From: Corynebacterium mycetoides
GTDB lineage: Bacteria > Actinomycetota > Actinomycetes > Mycobacteriales > Mycobacteriaceae
Direction: 5' to 3'
Length of the DNA stretch: 64,000 nt
Assembly (NCBI RefSeq): GCF_900103625.1
Contig: NZ_LT629700.1
Location: 186,001-250,000 of the forward strand
Position numbers and translations under genes: made by a program
In this document: positions 61,044 to 64,000 of the stretch, piece after piece
How positions within the stretch are numbered: the first letter of the stretch is position 1
How the letters are laid out: every line of letters begins with the position of its first letter
The notes under the pieces: generated by a model
Told to the model about the DNA's origin: nothing
What the model saw: the letters and a program-made list of their open reading frames with translations, nothing else
Database searches by the model: none

Positions 61044-61367
61044 ATGCCTGAACTCGTCACCTCCACGGCACGGGTCGCCACCGAGCGCCCCGCGCGCTAC
61101 GCCAAGCAACTGGCCAGCCACCTCGGACGAAAGATTGACACGAACTTCGACGCGGAGACCGGGCGGGGACAGCTGGTCTTTCCCAAGGACGACAACGGGG
61201 TGCCCTTGGGCACGTGCGACATGCTCTGCGGCGACGAGGTCCTCGTCCTGGCGATGGAGGCGCCGGCGGAGCACATCGACCGGGCGGAGGAGATCGTCGG
61301 TTCGCACCTGCTGCGGTTCGGCCAGGGCGATGGGCTCGAGGTGGGATGGGTCCGCGCCGCGACATAG
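61044..61367 (+). CDS. DUF2218 family protein
   Basis: This 107-residue cytoplasmic protein has the DUF2218 pattern: ERPARYAKQLASHLGRK, DAETGRGQLVFP and EVLVLAMEAPAEHIDRAEEI. In corynebacteria such proteins often lie near iron-uptake genes, but none is here. A TAGGGT -10 box ends 6 bases before the ATG, suggesting a leaderless transcript. Confidence 0.82.
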   Translation: MPELVTSTARVATERPARYAKQLASHLGRKIDTNFDAETGRGQLVFPKDDNGVPLGTCDMLCGDEVLVLAMEAPAEHIDRAEEIVGSHLLRFGQGDGLEVGWVRAAT

Positions 61368-61595
61368 GGGAGCAGTAGAGGGGCTATGCAGCGGAACCGG
61401 GGGTAAACGGGGGGTTAATAACACTTGCCGAAAACGGGCACGAAGTAGCGGAAACGTGGGGGACTCCCAGGAAATCCCCACATATTTTCCTGAAGACTCC
61501 CTTCGTGTGATGAAATAAGCGTAATTCGCTGCGGTGTGATTGGTCGCACTCGTTCAGGCGAATCTACATAGACACGGACAAGAAGGAGATTCGCT

Positions 61596-63203
61596 TTGCG
61601 CTTCGGAAAAGTAGCGGCGGTGGCCACTGCCAGCGCCCTGACACTGAGCCTGGCGGCCTGCGGCGGCTCGGACTCCGGTTCGAGCTCGAACGACGCCGGC
61701 GGCAAGGGCTCGACCGGCGGGGACGACTACGTCCTCGCCTACGGGGTCGAGCCGCAGAACCCGCTGGTTCCCGGCAACACCAACGAAAACGGTGGCGGCC
61801 GCCTCGTCGACAACATCTACTCGGGCCTCGTCTACTACGACGGGGAGGGCAAGGCGCACAACGAGCTCGCCGAGTCCATCCAACTCGAAGGGGACAAGAC
61901 CTACCGCGTCACCCTGAAGGACGCGAAGTGGTCCGACGGTTCCCAGGTCACCGCAGAAGACTTCGTCAAGGCGTGGAACTACACCGTGGAGAACGCGCTG
62001 CTGGGCGCCAACTTCTTCGAGTCGATCCTCGGGTACGAGGAAGGCAAGGCCGAGATGGAAGGCCTGAAGGTCGTCGACGAGAAAACCTTCACCATCGAGC
62101 TCGACCAGCCGGAAGCCGACTTCCCCTCCCGCCTCGGCTACTCCGCCTACTTCCCGATGCACCCGAGCGCGTACGACGACATCGACGCCTACGGCGAAAA
62201 CCCGATCTCCAACGGCCCGTACAAGCTCGAGGAGTGGAACCACAACCAAGACGCCATCATCGTGCCCAACGAGGAGTACGCGGGCGAGCGCAAGCCCCAG
62301 AACGACGGTGTGAACTTCGTGTTCTACGCCCAGCAGGACGCGGCCTACGCGGACCTTCTCGCCGGCAACCTCGACGTGCTCGACGAGATCCCCGATTCCG
62401 CCTTCGCCACCTTCGAAGACGAGCTCGGGGAGCGCGCCGTGAACCAGCCGTCCGCGGTCTTCCAGTCGTTCACCATCCCCGAGCGGCTCGAGCACTTCTC
62501 GGGCAAGGAAGGCGAGCTGCGCCGCGCCGCGATCTCGCGCGCCATCGACCGCGAGCAGATCACCGACACCATCTTCGAGGGCACCCGCACCCCGGCAACC
62601 GACTTCACTTCGCCGGTGATCCCGGGCCACTCGGACAGCCTTACGGGCGCCGAGGTTCTCTCCTACGACCCGGAAGAGGCCAAGCGCCTCTGGGCCGAGG
62701 CGGACGCGATCTCCCCGTTCACCGGCCAGTTCTCCATCTCCTACAACGCCGACGGCGGCCACCAGGCGTGGGTCGATGCGGTGGCGAACTCCATCCGCAA
62801 CACCCTCGGCATCGACGCGGTCGGCAACGCGTACCCGGACTTCAAGTCGCTGCGCGACGAGATCACCAACCGCACCATCAACGGCGCGTTCCGCACCGGC
62901 TGGCAGGCGGACTATCCGTCGCTGGGTAACTTCCTCGACCCGCTGTACGGCACAGGTGCCGGCTCCAACGACGGCGATTACTCCAACAAGGAGCTGGACC
63001 AGCTGCTCGACGACGCCGCTGGCGCCGACGACCTCGAGGCGGCGACCCCGATCTACAACCAGGCCCAGGAGATCCTGCTGACCGAGCTGCCCGCGATCCC
63101 GCTGTGGTACGCCAACGTCACCGGCGGGTACTCCGAGAACGTCGACAACGTCACGTTCTCCTGGAAGTCGCAGCCGGTCTACTACAACGTCACCAAGAAG
63201 TAG
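61596..63203 (+). CDS. Oligopeptide/dipeptide ABC transporter substrate-binding lipoprotein
   Basis: This 535-residue protein has a lipobox LSLAAC with Cys22, a Ser/Gly linker and the SBP_bac_5 fold: LVDNIYSGLVYYDGEGKAHN, WSDGSQVTAEDFVKAWNYTV (family signature), ISNGPYKLEEWNHNQDAIIV and ELPAIPLWYAN. It captures peptides for the permease that follows. The TTG start is preceded by AAGGAG. A 228-base leader upstream holds a 6-bp hairpin (GTGGGG ... CCCCAC at 61456-61481) and no other gene. Confidence 0.9.
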   Translation: MRFGKVAAVATASALTLSLAACGGSDSGSSSNDAGGKGSTGGDDYVLAYGVEPQNPLVPGNTNENGGGRLVDNIYSGLVYYDGEGKAHNELAESIQLEGDKTYRVTLKDAKWSDGSQVTAEDFVKAWNYTVENALLGANFFESILGYEEGKAEMEGLKVVDEKTFTIELDQPEADFPSRLGYSAYFPMHPSAYDDIDAYGENPISNGPYKLEEWNHNQDAIIVPNEEYAGERKPQNDGVNFVFYAQQDAAYADLLAGNLDVLDEIPDSAFATFEDELGERAVNQPSAVFQSFTIPERLEHFSGKEGELRRAAISRAIDREQITDTIFEGTRTPATDFTSPVIPGHSDSLTGAEVLSYDPEEAKRLWAEADAISPFTGQFSISYNADGGHQAWVDAVANSIRNTLGIDAVGNAYPDFKSLRDEITNRTINGAFRTGWQADYPSLGNFLDPLYGTGAGSNDGDYSNKELDQLLDDAAGADDLEAATPIYNQAQEILLTELPAIPLWYANVTGGYSENVDNVTFSWKSQPVYYNVTKK

Positions 63204-63225
63204 CTCGCCACGCACTCCCGTGATT

Positions 63226-63266
63226 GCCTCGCACCCCGCACGCTTCGCGCTGGCGGGGTGCTAGGC
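63226..63266 (+). terminator. Hairpin between oppA-like and permease genes (attenuator)
   Basis: GCCT-GCACCCCGC and GCGGGGTGC-AGGC form a 13-pair stem with one mismatch around a 13-base loop. No T-run follows, so it fits an mRNA-stabilising or attenuating hairpin that lets the binding protein be made in excess over the permease. Confidence 0.5.
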
Positions 63267-63332
63267 TATCCGCGGCAAATAGTATTCACCCAACTGCAAA
63301 TATAAATTTTAAGAATAGGAGAGCCCGCGACC

Positions 63333-64000
63333 ATGCTGCGTTATATCGGGCGACGCCTCCTCCAGATGATCCCGGTGTTTTTCGGCGCGACGCTGCTGCT
63401 GTACGCGCTGGTATTCCTCATGCCGGGCGACCCCGTGGCGGCCCTCGGCGGCGACCGGGGGCTCACAGAGGCGGCGCGTGCGCGCATCGAGGCCGAGTAC
63501 AACCTCGACAAGCCCTTCATCGTCCAGTACCTGCTCTACCTCAAGGGCATTTTCACTGGTGACTTCGGCACAACGTTTTCCGGCCAGCCCGTGTCCTCGG
63601 TGATGGCCAACGCTTTCCCCGTCACCATCAAGCTCGCGCTCATGGCGCTGGTCTTCGAGGCCGTCTTCGGCATCATCTTCGGCGTGATCGCGGGCGTGCG
63701 ACGCGGCGGGATCTTCGATTCGACCATCCTTCTCGTCTCCCTGTTCGTCATCGCGGTCCCGTCGTTCGTCATCGGCTTCGTCCTGCAGTACCTTGTGGGC
63801 GTGAAGTGGGGCCTGCTGCCGGTGACGGTGGGGCGCAACGAATCCTTTACCGCCCTGCTCATGCCGGCGGTGGTGCTCGGTGCGCTCTCGTTTGCCTACG
63901 TCATCCGGCTCACCCGGCAGTCGGTCAGCGAGAACCTGCGCGCCGACTACGTCCGCACCGCCCGCGCCAAGGGGCTGGGCGAGACCCAGGTAATGACGCG
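63333..64000 (+). CDS. Oligopeptide/dipeptide ABC transporter permease (DppB/OppB), 3' partial
   Basis: The frame from ATG 63333 runs off the window (222 codons). It begins MLRYIGRRLLQMIPVFFGAT and carries FLMPGDPVAALGG, a helical loop with LDKPFIVQYLLYLKGIFTGD FGTTF, several membrane segments, and RADYVRTARAKGLGE, the EAA-type coupling loop, near the cut. GGAG stands 12 bases ahead of the ATG. An AT-rich stretch (TATAAATTTT at 63301) may be a secondary promoter. Confidence 0.9.
   Translation, partial: MLRYIGRRLLQMIPVFFGATLLLYALVFLMPGDPVAALGGDRGLTEAARARIEAEYNLDKPFIVQYLLYLKGIFTGDFGTTFSGQPVSSVMANAFPVTIKLALMALVFEAVFGIIFGVIAGVRRGGIFDSTILLVSLFVIAVPSFVIGFVLQYLVGVKWGLLPVTVGRNESFTALLMPAVVLGALSFAYVIRLTRQSVSENLRADYVRTARAKGLGETQVMT

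Noticed and set aside
61456..61481. Hairpin upstream of the oppA-like gene as a riboswitch
   Set aside because: The stem is only 6 bp and no conserved riboswitch core is recognisable.
1..64000. tRNA, rRNA or CRISPR arrays
   Set aside because: No cloverleaf-like or regularly spaced repeat block was seen on reading the intergenic regions; the repeats present are only the four ychF-end copies and IS ends.

Overview
The window is a chromosomal segment of a high-GC actinobacterium, almost certainly a Corynebacterium. The evidence is the typical Corynebacteriales gene content (DUF6542, DUF4245, DUF3072, DUF4395 and DUF4185 proteins, an LGFP lipoprotein, the POL-PE-LIG type of LigD with Ku), the frequent GTG and TTG starts, and start codons placed directly behind -10 boxes. 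I see no rRNA, tRNA or CRISPR array.

Positions 1-13883 are ordinary core chromosome. They hold a substrate-binding-domain protein cut by the window edge, an LGFP lipoprotein, a GNAT acetyltransferase, a TetR/MFS efflux pair, fumC and glpX (central carbon metabolism), a DUF4245 protein, xseB/xseA (exonuclease VII), ispH, a DUF6542 protein, rmuC, an AI-2E-type membrane protein and the GTPase gene ychF.

Positions 13884-35751 look like an accreted genomic island inserted at the 3' end of ychF. The last 24 bases of ychF recur three more times in the same orientation (21417-21440, 26126-26149, 35728-35751). Each copy still encodes VEFKFNV plus a stop codon. They divide the island into three segments. 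Segment A (13884-21440) carries two broken ribbon-helix-helix antitoxin-like genes, an unknown gene, arfB, a coiled-coil gene disrupted by plasmid mobilization genes (mobC remnant, relaxase, membrane coiled-coil protein), a mercury-resistance locus (merA, a Cys-rich membrane protein, merR) and a dead luciferase-like oxidoreductase fragment. Segment B (21441-26149) is mostly insertion sequences: an IS3-family element interrupted by an intact IS256-family element, an excisionase-like HTH gene, and a second IS3-family element with a frameshift. Segment C (26150-35751) carries a MoxR/VWA pair, a histidine phosphatase coupled to an SCO1664-type kinase-fold protein, DUF488 and glycolipid-binding-like proteins, a flavin monooxygenase, and a heavy-metal locus (P1B-type ATPase with CmtR-like repressor). 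I found no integrase anywhere in the island.

Positions 35752-64000 return to core-like content. They include a secretory-lipase-family esterase, small DUF proteins, the divergent NHEJ pair ku/ligD, a second flavin monooxygenase, two secreted phosphoesterases (purple-acid-phosphatase-like and 5'-nucleotidase), and an ABC transporter of the TrpXYZ type beside a spermidine-synthase-like protein. They also include a VOC protein, a DHA2 efflux pump, a RimK-like ATP-grasp enzyme, a PNPOx-like protein, a bile-acid-symporter-family protein, a DUF4185 secreted protein, a cupin, a UvrA paralogue coupled to a DUF808 protein, a DUF2218 protein, and the start of an oligopeptide ABC transporter (binding protein and the first part of a permease, cut by the window end).
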